This document shows positions 44,600 through 57,389 of a DNA stretch of 64,000 bases, one piece after another. This stretch comes from Sinotaia quadrata (lineage: Eukaryota > Mollusca > Gastropoda > Architaenioglossa > Viviparidae). A program made the translations under genes and the position numbers. The stretch spans positions 42,276,759-42,340,758 of the forward strand of contig CM054181.1 of the NCBI GenBank assembly GCA_028829895.1, read 5' to 3'. The notes beneath the pieces are model-generated. The model was not told where the DNA came from. It saw nothing but the letters and a program-made list of their open reading frames with translations, and made no database searches. Within the stretch, counting starts at the first letter, position 1, and each line of letters starts with the position of its first letter.

Positions 44600-46287
44600 G
44601 GCTTGTTTATTTTTTCTCTTATTTAAGGAAAGAAAACAATTTTTACAGCATTTAATATGACCAGTAAGCTTAAATGTATTTTTGCCCCATTACAGCTACT
44701 TCATACTTTTATTTTTAAAGGACTTGAAGTACTCATTTAAAGCTTTTTGTATTATTTTTTCTTTTCAAGATTACTTAAAACGAATCTTTGTTAAAATTAC
44801 CTCCCTTCATTGTTGATTTTTATTTTATATGGCATTAAATAGTTCTGGTTGTATTTATACCCGTCGAGCATTCATAAGTATTTTTTAATATTTTTGTTGA
44901 CAGAAGATAGTAACAGGCATTTATGTGTGTCCTTTTTTTGTTAATATTTTCTTCAACTGAAGATAACATATTTATACTCATCAGGCATTTACAGGTAATT
45001 TTCTTTCACTATTTTTTGTCAGCAAAAGGTAAGTGCTGATAAACAGTTTGAATGTGGGATTGCTTTTAGTAAGGACTAACAGGGAGATGGAAAATTCTAA
45101 TTTGAGTTATGATTTGAGTTTGGTATCTTGGTAAACTTGAAAATTAGTTGTGAGGTGAAAGTTGCTGTTATCATATGAAACAATTAAATTGTACACATTT
45201 GTATTTACCCATTTTTTGTCATCCAATGTTTTTATGTGCATTCACAAATTCTGCATTCTGATGTTAAGCCTTAACATATATTAGAGATATGTACATAATC
45301 ATGTTCTGTATACTGCTGTTTAACCTTACACTATATTAGAGATACAAACATTCTCATGTTATCTAAACTGGTGCATTCTTACACCATATATTAGAGATAC
45401 ATACTTTCCCTTGTTGTGTATACTGGTGTTTAACCTTACACTATATATTAGAGGACTGTTATGTTTAAACCTTACACCATTAAAGATATTTACATTCTCA
45501 TGAATTATCTAATGATGTTTACACTTACATCATTTAGTAAAGATGATATTTCATTTTTGATATTTGACATGATCTGTATACTAGAGTCTATAGTATATGA
45601 CTTTATATGTATAGTGGAGTTAGATGTCTATACAGAATATACATATTAGGGTTTCCAGTGTGTAATTATACACAAAGAGATAGGTGTGTATACAGAAGTT
45701 ATATTGTATATACTATGGTCTTTAGTGTATAATTTTATAGAAATAGGTGTATAAACAAAGGTGTGAATAATCTGGTTATATGTACATACTAGGGGCTCAT
45801 GTGCATAACTTTACATGGTAGTTAGGTATACATGCTGCAGTTTGACTTAATGCTGTGCAGTTTAACTTAATGCTGTGCAGTAATGTCTACTCCAGTGTGC
45901 CATCACAGATATACATTCTTGAGTTGAAGTACTATGTTTCTGTATATCAGTGTTTAATCCTCCGTCCTTATACTCTTTAGTATAGATAGGCAAATTTACT
46001 GGTGTTTAACTTTGCACCTTACAATAGATTTGTTCTCAGGTTCTAATTACTGGTTTCTCTAATGTTTAACCATTAATTATATAATAGAGATAGATAAATA
46101 TCAGTTGAATGAGCAGGAAATTTACAGGATATATATATATATGTGTCAGTGGTAGGAAAGTAATGTATTTATTAAAAGGTAAAAACAAAATTGTACACAC
46201 ATCACTGAGGCTGGATAGGACATTTACATGATTGAGAGAATCTAGTTGATTTTTGTGACATAGTAAAGTTGATTTTTGCTTTAAACA
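44600..46287. other. Downstream flank of gene 1
   Basis: AT-rich. A loose repeat around TTACACTATATTAGAGATACA with ATTCTCATGTT occurs five to six times at 45270-45500. A second loose repeat built on GTGTATAATTTTATAGA occurs at 45590-45800. No coding signal. Confidence 0.6.
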
Positions 46288-46445
46288 TTGTCAGTGTGAA
46301 TAAGAATATACAAGAACACCAATGTGAATAAGAATATACAAGAACACCAATGTGAATAAGAGTATACAAGAACACCAATGTGAATAAGAGTAAACAAGAA
46401 TGCCAGTATGAATAAGTGTATGAAGAATGTCTATGTGAATAAGAG
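46288..46445. repeat. 30-bp tandem repeat, 5-6 copies
   Basis: Units of GTGAATAAGAATATACAAGA then ACACCAAT. The last copies are diverged. Confidence 0.9.
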
Positions 46446-46569
46446 TGTGTATTATCTCACTGCCGGTGAGAAACCAAAACTCTAGTCTCAACCTGTTCTA
46501 TCTGGAGCACTTGCAGTATCACAGTATCTGCCAGCACTCTTGCAAAACAAACACTGCTATTGTCTACCC

Positions 46570-46830
46570 ACCAGGACCATTTTGTAGTGGGACATTTGGT
46601 CATATTAGTGATATTAATGTAGTGGGACCATTGGTCATATTAATGACGTTAATGTAGTGGACCATTGGTCATATTAGTGACGTTAATGTAGTGGACCATT
46701 GGTCATATTAGTGACGTTAATGTAGTGGACCATTGGTCATATTAGTGACGTTAATGTAGTGGACCATTGGTCATATTAGTGACGTTAATGTAGTGGACCA
46801 TTGGTCATATTAGTGACGTTAATGTAGTGG
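46570..46830. repeat. 34-bp minisatellite carrying TGACGT, about 8 copies
   Basis: Unit GTAGTGGACCATTGGTCATA then TTAGTGACGTTAAT. The last five units are identical. Each contains TGACGTTA (a CRE-like half site) and the inverted pair GACCATTGGTC. Confidence 0.93.
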
Positions 46831-47269
46831 AATGTTCTTGAGCTTGCTTTTCAAAAGAGTGTTAATATTTATCAACGATATGATGCGACTTGACACTTAT
46901 CTGTGTGACTTCATTTTCACAACTATGTCTAAAATAGCCCTGAAATTCTCCATTTATATATAATCATAATGCTTGACCTTGGTAACTGCTGAACACAGAA
47001 TATATGTTTAGACCTGTCAGAATAAGTTAGTGCTGAAACTCTATAATCTTAATGCTAAATAGGCCGTCAAAATCCTATTGCTGAATGTCTTAGTATTGTT
47101 GAGAAGAGCCTGTTTTTAAATAGAACAACATGATTTAAGTTCTACAGCCAATTGTAGTAATCTGACTTAACCTTTAGTCTTGACCTTGATTATAACATCA
47201 CAATTTTAGTCCTAAAATCATTGTTAGTCCCAAATCTGAGTCAAACTTTAATCTTCATGCTGAAGAGAA

Positions 47270-47870
47270 CTTTACAATTTTAATCCTAAGCATGCTGACA
47301 TAAGTCTTGAGATTTGACTCGGATATAAACATCACATTTGTTATGCTAAGCATGGTGACATAAGCCTTGAGACTGACTCGGATTAAACATCACAATATTA
47401 GTACTCTAACCATTCTCAGTCATGAGTCTGATGAACCATTTGTCTTGTTGCTGATGAGAAGGTCACAGTTGTGAAACTGTCTCTTGGTTCAAGCCCTTAT
47501 GGCTGATGAGGTCACAGTTGTGAAATTGTCTCCTGGTTCAAACCCTTATGGTTGATGAGGTCACAGTTTTGGAACTATACCTTTGTATAATATATAAATA
47601 TTGTCCAAAGATTGTCCAAATGAATGCTTCAAACTTAGCTATTATACTTTGAATTTAGAGTAAATAACCGAATATTTATGTCCGGATGGTTGTTTCAAAA
47701 GTTAGCTATTATATGTTGAGCTTATTACAGAGTAAATAACAGAATATTTATGTCCTGATGAATGCTTCGAACTAAGCTATTATAAGTTGAGCTTATTACA
47801 GAGTAAATAACAGAATATTTATGTCCTGATGAATGTTTCGGACTTAGCTATTGTACTCAGAGCTTAGAGT
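47270..47870. repeat. Three small duplications
   Basis: AAGCATG(C/G)TGACATAAG..TTGAGA..GACTCGGAT is duplicated at 47285-47400. CTGATGAGGTCACAGTTGTG with CTGGTTCAA.CCCTTATGG occurs three times at 47450-47570. AGTAAATAACAGAATATTTA then TGTCCTGATGAATG occurs three times at 47655-47840. Confidence 0.8.
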
Positions 47871-48104
47871 AAATGACAGAAAGTTTGGTTGGAGATTGTA
47901 GTGAGTGTTTCACACTATCAGCCTTGGTAGCAAAATTATTGTTGAGATATAATACTATCATGCTGAGATGTAATACTGTAATGGTTGAGGTAATATAATT
48001 TCAAGCTTCAGGTGATTGGGCAAATTTATGCTTCAGGTTGTGTGCACTCATATGTTGACATCACATGATAAATGTATGTTCATTACAATTTGTTATATTT
48101 AAAA

Positions 48105-48418
48105 CAAGTTCCACTTCAGCATAAGCATTAAAACAAGTTCCATTTCAGCATAAGCATTAATACAAGTTCCACTTTAGCATAAACATTCAAACAAGTTCCA
48201 CTTAAGTCTGAACATTCAAACAATTCCACTTCAGCATAAACATTCAAACAAGTTCCACTTCAGCATAAACATTAAAACAAGTTCCACTTCAGCATAAACA
48301 TTAAAACAAGTTCCACTTTAGCATAAACATTAAAACAAGTTCCACTTTAGCATAAACATTAAAACAAGTTCCACTTCAACATAAACATTCAAACAAGTTC
48401 CACTTCAGCATAAACAAT
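48105..48418. repeat. 29-bp minisatellite, about 11 copies
   Basis: Unit AAAACAAGTTCCACTTCAGC then ATAAACATT, with small length and base variants. Confidence 0.93.
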
Positions 48419-48687
48419 TTTAAAAAACAAATCTTTTACTATGATTTGTTAATTAAGCAATTTTTCTTGGTGCTGTTTGAAAATAGTTTTGTTTATAATT
48501 ATGTACAGGTGTAGACATGTCCTTACCTAGAAAGTTACCATTATCGTTAATATTTATTTTAAAGTTCTGTTGCCTTTTTATTTTGAATTTATGTTTATCT
48601 TGTAGTTGCTAATCTGACCTGTTATTGATTGTTCCATAAGCCAACATTATGGCATTTGTTCTTCCCCCTAGCCATGGAAACTTCACT

Positions 48688-48693
48688 AATAAA
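48688..48693 (+). terminator. Distal candidate polyadenylation signal
   Basis: AATAAA followed 20-30 nt later by the GT/T-rich TCTTTGTTTGTTTGC, a better downstream element than at the proximal site. If used by gene 1 it would give a 3' UTR of about 4.7 kb full of minisatellites. Confidence 0.25.
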
Positions 48694-49479
48694 AGAAGCT
48701 TTCATTCACTCTTTGTTTGTTTGCATATGTTCAGTTACATATTTGTCAAGAAGATTATATGAAGATTATACAGTATGAAAATACAAGTTCAATCCAATTG
48801 TAATTGAAATCTATGTTGTTTTTTCACTGTAAGTCTGTTTTAAAATTATTGTTTTTGAAGGACAGTTAATCTCAAGTATAGAAATTATATTGAAGTTTAA
48901 GAATCAAACATAACATCTTCCTATTAAGTATTTATAAAGATAATTTACTCTTCATTATTTTTATTTTGACTGTGCATCGCACTGTATTTTTTTCTAACAA
49001 AAAACCAGAAATTCTGCTTATTATTTTTTTTAATATTGTTTATGACTTGAACATCAGAAGAGTGTAAAAATGAAAAATTATTAAAATCAACATTATGTTT
49101 TCATTGTGTAGACACCTCTAAGGCCAGTAAGATTTAAACTCTATTGTGTGTTGACAGCTCATCTGTTATTCTAAGATTTATGACACTCAACAAAATTTGT
49201 GGAGTTCATATAATTTGATTTTCCTGTTCATTTAATTGAAGTCTCTATTCTTCTCCAAATTTTACCATTGGTTCCAAGCACTACATCAACCAAAACAATC
49301 ATAAAATACATATATATATATACAAAGATAATAAATCATAAGCGCACACACACTAAAATACCAATATATGAAACAGCCAGTTTCTCTTCATAACACTTCT
49401 GACTGTTTACTTTCCATGTAGATTTTTTTTAAAGTTAATTTTCATTGTGGAAATGTTTTTTTCCTCTTTGCCAGTGTTT

Positions 49480-49760
49480 AACTGACTAGACAGTAATGTT
49501 TAATGTTATCTACATTCATGTCCATAGTGATTTAACTGACTAGACATTAATGTTTAATGTTATCTACATTCATGTCAATATTGATTTAACTGACTAGACA
49601 GTAATGTTTAATGTTATTATCTACATTCATGTCAATAGTGATTTAACTGACTAGACAGTAATGTTTAATGTTATTATCTACATTCGTGTCAATAGTGATT
49701 TAACTGACTAGACAGTAATGTTTGATGTTATTATCTACATTCATGACAAAAGTGATTTAA
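49480..49760. repeat. 57-60-bp tandem repeat, 5 copies
   Basis: Units of TGATTTAACTGACTAGACAG, TAATGTTTAATGTTATCTAC and ATTCATGTCAATAG. Length differences come from an extra TAT. Confidence 0.92.
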
Positions 49761-50819
49761 TCAAAATGACATCAATGCTCAATTGTGAATTTTTTTTTTT
49801 TTTTACAGAAGCAATTGTCTGTATATGTTTCATATTTAAGTACATTATGACCTCTTTATACACTGTATTTGACCTATGATATACTTTGATTAAATATCTG
49901 CTTTCCATAGAATCATAATTCATATTGCCTCATTTTACATTATTGATTCTTTAATGTCCATACAATTAAAGCCATGTGAACATCAGTTTTAATCATTAAA
50001 ACCACATCTACTACAGATTCCTTGTTTAAATTGTTTTTTTAAGAAGCATTCAAAACTTGTCTCCGGAGTCAAAAACAGTCTAATTCCTGGGCCCCAGAAA
50101 TTAATTAATCATTAAACATGTAAATCTTTATTAAAATATTCATTCTTTATATTCCAGTTAACAATCATTTTCATGGTTCACTTGGCTGAGGCTCTTCTGT
50201 ACTGCTTAGAGAAATGTCATCTATCAATTTTTGTTCCTTTGAAGAGAGTTATTAAATTCTTTATTATTGTTCTTTTGTATATAATTATTAATATTATTTG
50301 ATTATCATGCAGATAGATGTCTGCACTTGCTATTAACCACAAATAGTGACCTTCACTCCAACAATTTATTTCTACTTGCATCAGCTTAATTATGTAAACT
50401 TGCCTTCAACTACATACTTATCTGCCATCAGTTAATTAAACTTGCCTTCAACTAAATGCTTATCTGCCATCAATTTATTACTTTATCTTCCATCAGTTTA
50501 TTTACATGTAAAACAACAAACATGATTTCTGGGAGATATCGGCTGTAAAATGTCATACAAGATTCCTTGACATTTTGTGAGGAGAAATCTCTTTGCGGCA
50601 CCTCCTTAAGATATGCAGTGAACATTGGATAACTCAAATCTGATACTGGACTCTTAACAGAATGATCATTTATGAGCACCTATGAAAATATTAATAACTT
50701 GATTTGCATTTACAAAGTTGCTGGTGAAAGCAGTGTGTATTATCTTAGTATTTCAGTGGAAAATTAAAATGAATGCATTGCAAGGAACATAAATAAATTT
50801 GTTTATTGGAAGGCTTGAT
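49761..50819. other. Intergenic, no gene supported
   Basis: AT-rich. The only repeat is a short duplication of AAACTTGCCTTCAACTA.AT (50397-50470). A minus-strand open frame at 50470-50679 has no recognisable domain. Confidence 0.55.
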
Positions 50820-51220
50820 TATAAGTTACATTGCGAGTGAAAATTCAAGCATCATTTAGCAAATGACCATGACTCATTTTTTTGTGTTATGAGTACTTTG
50901 ATATTGTCTCTGTTTCATGAACGCAATAATGCAACATAAAGCTGGCCATGTAAAAATACTGGTTTGCTCAAAAGACTCCCTCATGTTTGATTATAAGTCC
51001 CATTTTAAGCATTGTTTAGCAAATTACCTTGACTATTTAATGAGTACTTTGATGTTATCTCTGTTTCATGAACATGACAGTGCAGCATAAAACTGGCCAT
51101 GTGAAAATACAGTCCCATGTGCTCGAAGGCCAAGGATGCTTTAGCATTTTGCACAGACGGATACACATTTGGAACTCTGTGCTCAAAGGTCAAGGACACT
51201 TTAGTATTTTGCACACATGC
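50820..51220. repeat. Roughly 180-bp duplication plus a shorter inner repeat
   Basis: The order ATTTAGCAAATGACC..GACT, GAGTACTTTGAT.TT.TCTC, TGTTTCATGAAC, AAACTGGCCATGTGAAAATA occurs at 50855-50960 and again at 51010-51105. GTGCTC(A/G)AAGG(C/T)CAAGGA..CTTTAG.ATTTTGCAC then repeats at 51119-51215. Confidence 0.85.
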
Positions 51221-51500
51221 ACAAAATTGGAAAACTATATTATTAGATAACTGCTTCCCAATATTTTACAATAGATGAATGTTATTTCACAGTGAACTCC
51301 ATGTCTGCATAATTTTTTGTTGTTGACTTCTTTTCCCGCAAAAACTATCTAATGATTCTCCAGTGCTGTATTTATATGTCACATCAATTAACAGCAAAGT
51401 TCAGTTACTACCACTTCTCATATTCCTGTCTCTATAATAAAACAGCCCTTAAAGACTCTTGCTTAAATAGTCACTTTTGCATTAAGCAAGCAGCAAAATT

Positions 51501-51821
51501 TTAAGGAATAACACAAATACTTTCTAAATGTGATGTGAGATTGGTACCAAAGTCATTAATATCTTGCCAGTTAATGCAACTGACTTTGCCATCTTTGATG
51601 ATGGAGAGCTGGTGTGTTTCAATGGTTTTGACTGGTTTGTAGTGCAGAATCCATGTCTCACCCATAGTCATGTAATAGCAACACACATCATTGCAAATGA
51701 CAGCCACTTTTGTTTTATCTTTAATTTTTGAAATTATCTTAAGTGCAAACATTGAGGAACAGTCCCTGATTCTTTTTATATTCCTATTGACAAACAGTAT
51801 CCTGTTTATTATGGTAAGCAT
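51501..51821 (-). pseudogene. Mariner-family transposase relic, central part
   Basis: The minus frame reads NRNIKRIRDCSSMFALKI, then VAVICNDVCCYYMTMGETWI and LHYKPVKTIETHQL. It matches in order the KR.R..CS stretch and the (T/V).DETWI.HY.PETK..S motif of mariner transposases. The first catalytic Asp of DETW reads Gly here. With the N-terminal part at 52600-52800 on the same strand, it forms one broken gene interrupted by a piggyBac relic. Confidence 0.65.
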
Positions 51822-51829
51822 GAATCAAC

Positions 51830-52120
51830 AGTTTTCACAACTTGATGCTGAAATGGTTGAGTTCTTTGATCTAATGTTCCTGCTGATTTGGTGACTCATA
51901 GCACAGCAAACCAATCTTTACGCTAATCAGAGAAAAAATGCTTCTGGTGCTGTTGAAAGGGATAATGACACTACTGAGGAAGAAGTTTGAGCATTCATTG
52001 GTATGCTCTATTTTATAGGAATTCATTGGCTTCCTTCAAGGAATTGCTATTTCTCCAGGAATTGGGTGATTTCTGTACCTCAGTTTACATGGGATGGTTG
52101 TCATGACAGATACAACCCGT
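51830..52120 (+). pseudogene. piggyBac-type transposase relic (N-terminal part of the DDE domain)
   Basis: The plus frame reads EFFDLMF, then LIAQQTNLYANQRKNASGAV, TTEEEV and AFIGMLYFIGIHWLPSRNCY followed by FSRNW. This matches the FE.(M/L)F...LI..I..QTNLYA.Q........T.EE(I/M).AF.G(M/I)L..MGI..LPS..DYWS pattern of piggyBac-derived proteins. In-frame TGA stops at 51891-51893 and 51988-51990 break it. Confidence 0.75.
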
Positions 52121-52599
52121 ATATGTTTACTGCACCACAGAGTGATTAAAAACATTACTGGTTTCTTGTTTTGCATGAAAATGCTTTTGATTGTCAGCAT
52201 GTTATGTATTTGTGGTGAGTTCAGGCATTTGAAGAATACATGCATCACTTAGAACTAAATTGTATTTTATTTCACTGAAACATAAATACTCTCTATCTAT
52301 ACATCCTCAATATTTTTAGTGTAATATGTTGAAAAAAAGAAACAACATATTTTTTACTATTTTTTAATTGATTTTTTTCCCCTTTGTGAGCAGGAAAAGT
52401 GTAGATTATCTCCCTTGTTATGCAGTTTTCTTCTCTTTGAAGCAAATAATTATTACTTATTGATTCTCCATTCACTTCCTTACAAGAATAAATATATTTT
52501 TGCCAACATAGTTTACTACATTAATTATTATCTAATAAATTTCAGAGATAACTGATTTATTTTACAAAATTAATTAAATAGGTACAGACGTCAAAGGGT

Positions 52600-52800
52600 T
52601 AAGATATGGTATCCCATTCAGTTGAAATGCCCTTTAGGCTCACTAATTTAACAAAATTTAATTTGTCAGTCTTGCAGCACCATATCATGGACTTTGTCAA
52701 TTATTTCTTCATTTGTTGCTGTTGGCAGTCATCTACTCTGGGGATCAGCTTCCACGCTCTCTCTGCCAAGTTTAAATAGAGCTGGCCACATTTTTATCAT
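52600..52800 (-). pseudogene. Mariner-family transposase relic, N-terminal part
   Basis: The minus frame reads WPALFKLGRESVEADPQSR, stop, LPTATNEEIIDKVHDMVLQD, then near VSLKGISTEWDT. This matches the mariner N-terminal W..F..GRESVEDDPRSGRP.T..T.E.I..V...V..D and GIS...V.. blocks (helix-turn-helix region). Stops and a frame change break it. Confidence 0.75.
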
Positions 52801-52829
52801 CAAAAACAAAGAAGCAAATTCTCCTAAAG

Positions 52830-54540
52830 CATTATCCCTGTCAGTTTTGATTTCTGTTTGAATAAGACACAATGCTCAATTTTTTTTCAATCTTTTATAA
52901 AACACTAGTCACTAACTTTGATGAGTTACCATACGCACAGTTTTGCATGTGGTGAAGGTTTCATCGCCCTTGAGACGATTCAAGCACCATCTCTGTATCT
53001 GACCACAAGCTTTACAAACACTCCTGTATTAAATGATAAAAACTCAACAAGTTTCTTTCTTAATTGACTAAATGTTTAATGCCAAATCAACAATGCTGGT
53101 AAATCAAATGATAAAATCAATATTAAAAATTTTCAAATGTTTAATGCCAAATCAACAATGCTAGTAAATCAAATGATAAAATCAATGACTACATGTTATA
53201 TGCCCAGTCAACCATGAAGCTCACCTTTGTTGAGACTGTTGGCTTTACCTTTGTAAGGATTGTTTGCTTCATACAAATCTCAGTACAAAATACACCAATC
53301 CAATTTCATTACGAATGATGACTACACCATAATAGTTTTATAAATTATGAATGATTCTGATTTTTTAATGTCAAAGCAATGGAAGTAACAAGACAAAACA
53401 ATGCACACTCTTCAAATTATTTGTAACACCAAATATTTAACAAAGTTTAATGGTGAGTCTACTAATAATATTATATCCTGCAATAAGTTCTGGAAACTAT
53501 TTTTTTTCCAACTCTGAACAAGCAACCAACTCCTGAAAAATTACGACTGTGTAAAAGTCAGTCAATACTTCTGTAGTTTCTTAATGAATGTAAACTTTCT
53601 CAAAATATCAACACAAAATATACAAATCAAGCAGATTATTAAATACAGTGATTTTAAACAATACAAGAAAAGTAAAACTGACTTAAAAGACTCTGTTCTG
53701 TAAAATTTATTTTATTAAAACATGATAAATTGCTAAGATGGGGATATAAAAGTGCTGATCTACCAACAAAATAATATTTTTTTAAAAGCATAACTAGGAA
53801 ATAAACTAAACACACATTTGTAATCTTATCTCATACAATGTTAACCATTTTTCATATTGGAATGTCTTTGTTTTTCGTTTTTTAAAAAAAATTGGGGAAT
53901 TATGTAATTATTCTTTTTAAAATATACATGTATAATAAATAGTAAGAAATATGTCAACAGTTATCACAAACAATAAAAATACAAGTCGGGATCAGACAAA
54001 ATTATGCCTGATGTACAAGTTCAATTATGCAAAAAATTAAAAAGATCAAGAATTATATGTGAACTATTACAATTCAAGCACAAATCCCCAGATCATATGA
54101 AGTAGGGCTGAGTGACAAGGGGCTGATAGTAGCTACAAAAACCCGATCTCTCTCATGACAAAAGACAACATTAGTATTGTGATAAGGTTATTTTATGACT
54201 TACAGTAAAATTAAGTAAGGAGATGGGTGCATATAAGCTGACATCACTCAATGTTGCCAAGGAAAAGTATATACGAATCAATATGTAACTTTGTTGGATT
54301 ACAGACATGGAAAAAAAATAAAAGTTTCCATTGTAATGTCTCATTTAGCATATAAATGGGACAGATAAACTTTCTCCTTATAAAAATTAAACAAGGTTTT
54401 TATGAAATCATAAATGATATGAAATGATACCAGTTGCATCGTTTTACATGAGAATGTGTAACACTATATCTGATATTTAAAAAATGCTGACATAACTAAA
54501 ATGATATCAATAAAAGAAGGTCACACAAAAATGTTTTCAT
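52830..54540. other. Intergenic, AT-rich
   Basis: Apart from one duplication (53065-53185: TGTTTAATGCCAAATCAACA then ATGCT.GTAAATCAAATGAT, two copies) I see nothing beyond AT-rich sequence. A minus-strand stretch at 52920-53020 (VCKACGQIQRWCLNRLKGDE) could be another transposon scrap, but I cannot name it. Confidence 0.5.
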
Positions 54541-54544
54541 AAAT

Positions 54545-55440
54545 CCTAAATAAAATTTAGAGATTGTGATCTAAGTCAAGCATAGTGGCCAAAGTCAAAT
54601 GAACAAAATGTGGCCTAAATAAAATATAGAGATTGTGATTAAGTCAAGCATAGTGGCCTAAGTCAAAGGTACAAAATGTGGCCTAAATAAAACAGAAATT
54701 GTGATGTAAGTCAAATGTAGAATTTGTGGAATAAATCAAACATAATGGCCTAAGTCAAATATAAAATGTGACCTAAATAAACTGAAATTGCAATCTAAGT
54801 CAAACATAGTGGTCTGAGTCAAATTCAGAAAATGTGACCAAAGTCAAACAGGAAATTGTGGCCTAAGTCTAACAAAGAAATTGTGATCAAAGTAAAATGT
54901 TGTGACCTAAGTCAAACATACAAAATGTAGCCTAAGTCAAACACAGAAATTGTGACCCAAGTCAAGCAGAGATATTATGGCCTAAGTCAAACTAACAAAA
55001 AGTGGCTGAAGTCAAATGCAGAAAACTGACCTGAGTAAACATAGAAATTGACCCAAATAAACATAGAAACTGTGTAATCTAAGTCAAACATAGTGGCCTA
55101 AGTCAAGCAGAGAAATTGCGGTCTAAATCAAACCTAGAAATTGTGGCCAAAGTCAAATGTAGAAAATGTGACCTAAGTAAACAGAAATTGTGATCTAAGT
55201 TAAATGTGGCCAAAGTCAAATGTAGAAAATGTGACCTAAGTAAACAGAGAAATTGTGATCTAAGTTAATTGTGGCCAAAGTCAAATGTAGAAAATGTGAC
55301 CTAAGTAAACAGAAATTGTGATCTAAGTTAAATGTGGCCAAAGTCAAATGTAGAAAATGTGACCCCCAAAATGAAATTGTGATCTAAGTTAAATGTTGTG
55401 GCCTAAGGAGAGAAATTGTAGCCAAAATGTAGAAAATATG
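54545..55440. repeat. Degenerate 24-30-bp minisatellite, about 35 copies
   Basis: Loose units of GTGGCCTAAGTCAAACATAG then AAATT. Locally, higher-order blocks of about 65 bp repeat at 55140-55360 (GTGGCCAAAGTCAAATGTAG, AAAATGTGACCTAAGTAAAC, AGAAATTGTGATCTAAGTTAA). Confidence 0.9.
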
Positions 55441-55449
55441 ACAAATACA

Positions 55450-57385
55450 GATTAGGAGATTTCAATTTCTTTCGTTAGACACCTTTTGCTCAGTATGAAT
55501 AGATTCATAAATGTTTCTTTTTAAAGTTTAATAGTTTTTCATACAACACTTATTTGCATTACTACAAGCAAAAATATTAATGTTAAAAAATGTGAATGTT
55601 TATCTCAGAACACAAACTTGTATCATAAAAGAATATATTTCGGGTTATCTCAAATCCACATATAGTTTTGGGGTGGGCTTTTTTACAAAATAAATACCAT
55701 CAAATATGTGTTAGTCAAAATACTTTGAGTTATCAAAAATCTTTTGAGTCACTTAGAAATTTATAAAAAACATATTGTATTTCAAATTTTAAAAAATACT
55801 CTTAATTTAAAATGACATCTTGACAACAAACTATCATTAATATACAATACCAAAATGACACCTTTCTGACAATTTTAACATTTTACTTTACCAATCTTCC
55901 CCCAAACTTAATACTTGTACGAGTTACTGAAATATACTAAATGAACTGTCTTTTAATTGCAAACTTCAGAGTCATAATTAAAACCCCACTACAAATTGTG
56001 TTATATCAAAAAAAAAATGTTCCAAGTTCTTTTCAAGTTTGAATTTTAAAAAAAAAATCCATTTCATACGCTTAGTTTGTTTGGCAAGACAAAAAGTGAT
56101 TACATTTTCTTTGACTCATAATACTGAATCAAGTATAACGACCTTATACATTCTACAAACACAAAGGAAAACTGAGCACGACAAATCATTTGCTAGCTCC
56201 CTTAGTCCTTTTATAGTTCTTGCAAGAGTACTGATATAATGCTATCAATACTTTGAAAATATGAGATATTATCTGACTGAAATGCACTTACAAAAGGCAA
56301 GAAAAAGATTGACTGCTTGTTTAACAGATGTCAGGGTATTAAAAAGAATGATTTGAGAAGAAGCTGATAAATGGTATTGATAATGACTACAAATTAACAG
56401 TGAAATAGACACATAAAATGAAGAATGCTAAAGCAATTTTTTTTCAAATATGTAATAAAAACATTCAATTTTAAAAATTTGATTTATGGAGATTTGATTG
56501 TGGTATGTAAATATTATTGCAAAATTGATTACAGTTACAAAACATCACATTCTTGTAAGGAATTTTGGGAATAACTCTCTGTAACTGAAATCATAAGGCT
56601 GATGTTTAAAAGAGTCTTCAATGGAGAACTGGAAATTACCAGTAAAATTTGTTATATATATGAATAAGTGAAATAAGTAAAACTGAAATGTCACACTGTT
56701 CACTTATGGCAAAGAAATCATACACAATGGCAATAAAACAATAACAAATTTCAACATATATACAACAATCACATTTTAACCACAAGAATAAATATTTTGT
56801 GACCTGATATTAGTAAAAAAACAAAAAAGTATAATAATTTTTAACAATGGCAAGAATATAATTAATATCAATTCACTGTCATATTGCACAACTGTGACTT
56901 GACTCCAATCCATTGTTTGTGGATTATTTCTTTCAGTCTGACTCACCTTCTCATTTCAAACTCCTATTGTCTTTATAGAAAACAAGTATACATCTTCTTT
57001 TATTGCCTAAGTATCATTATCTGAATTTTATCTAGAATGAAGTGAAGAATTTATACCCTCTTTTTCTGATTTTATATTTTCACTTAGCTGAATAAATCCA
57101 TTTAGAGTACAAAGCTGACAGCATGCTCCAAATCTCACAAATAAAAATGCAGAAGAATACATTCCACCTCAAAAATCTGTTCACAAAATAATGTCTTGCA
57201 GTAGCTAGCAATTTGTTTATATTTTTTCCTGTTTGTGCATTCACTGGTTATGATTCTTGTAATATCTTCTGCACCTCAATAAAAGCATTAACATCTATTT
57301 CACAGATTATTAAAATGTAAAGACTGTTAATATTTTGCTGACTGAATTAATTAGACTGGTTTTATTTTGATAATTGTTACTTTAC
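55450..57385. other. Intergenic, no feature supported
   Basis: AT-rich, unique-looking sequence on both strands. No array, no transposon terminus and no exon with flanking splice sites that I can defend. Much of it could be distal 3' flank of the convergent genes. Confidence 0.5.
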
Positions 57386-57389
57386 CTAA

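Noticed and set aside
50470..50679. Minus-strand 69-codon frame with a reasonably mixed composition.
   Set aside because: No recognisable motif, no splice partner, and it lies in repeat-rich intergenic DNA.
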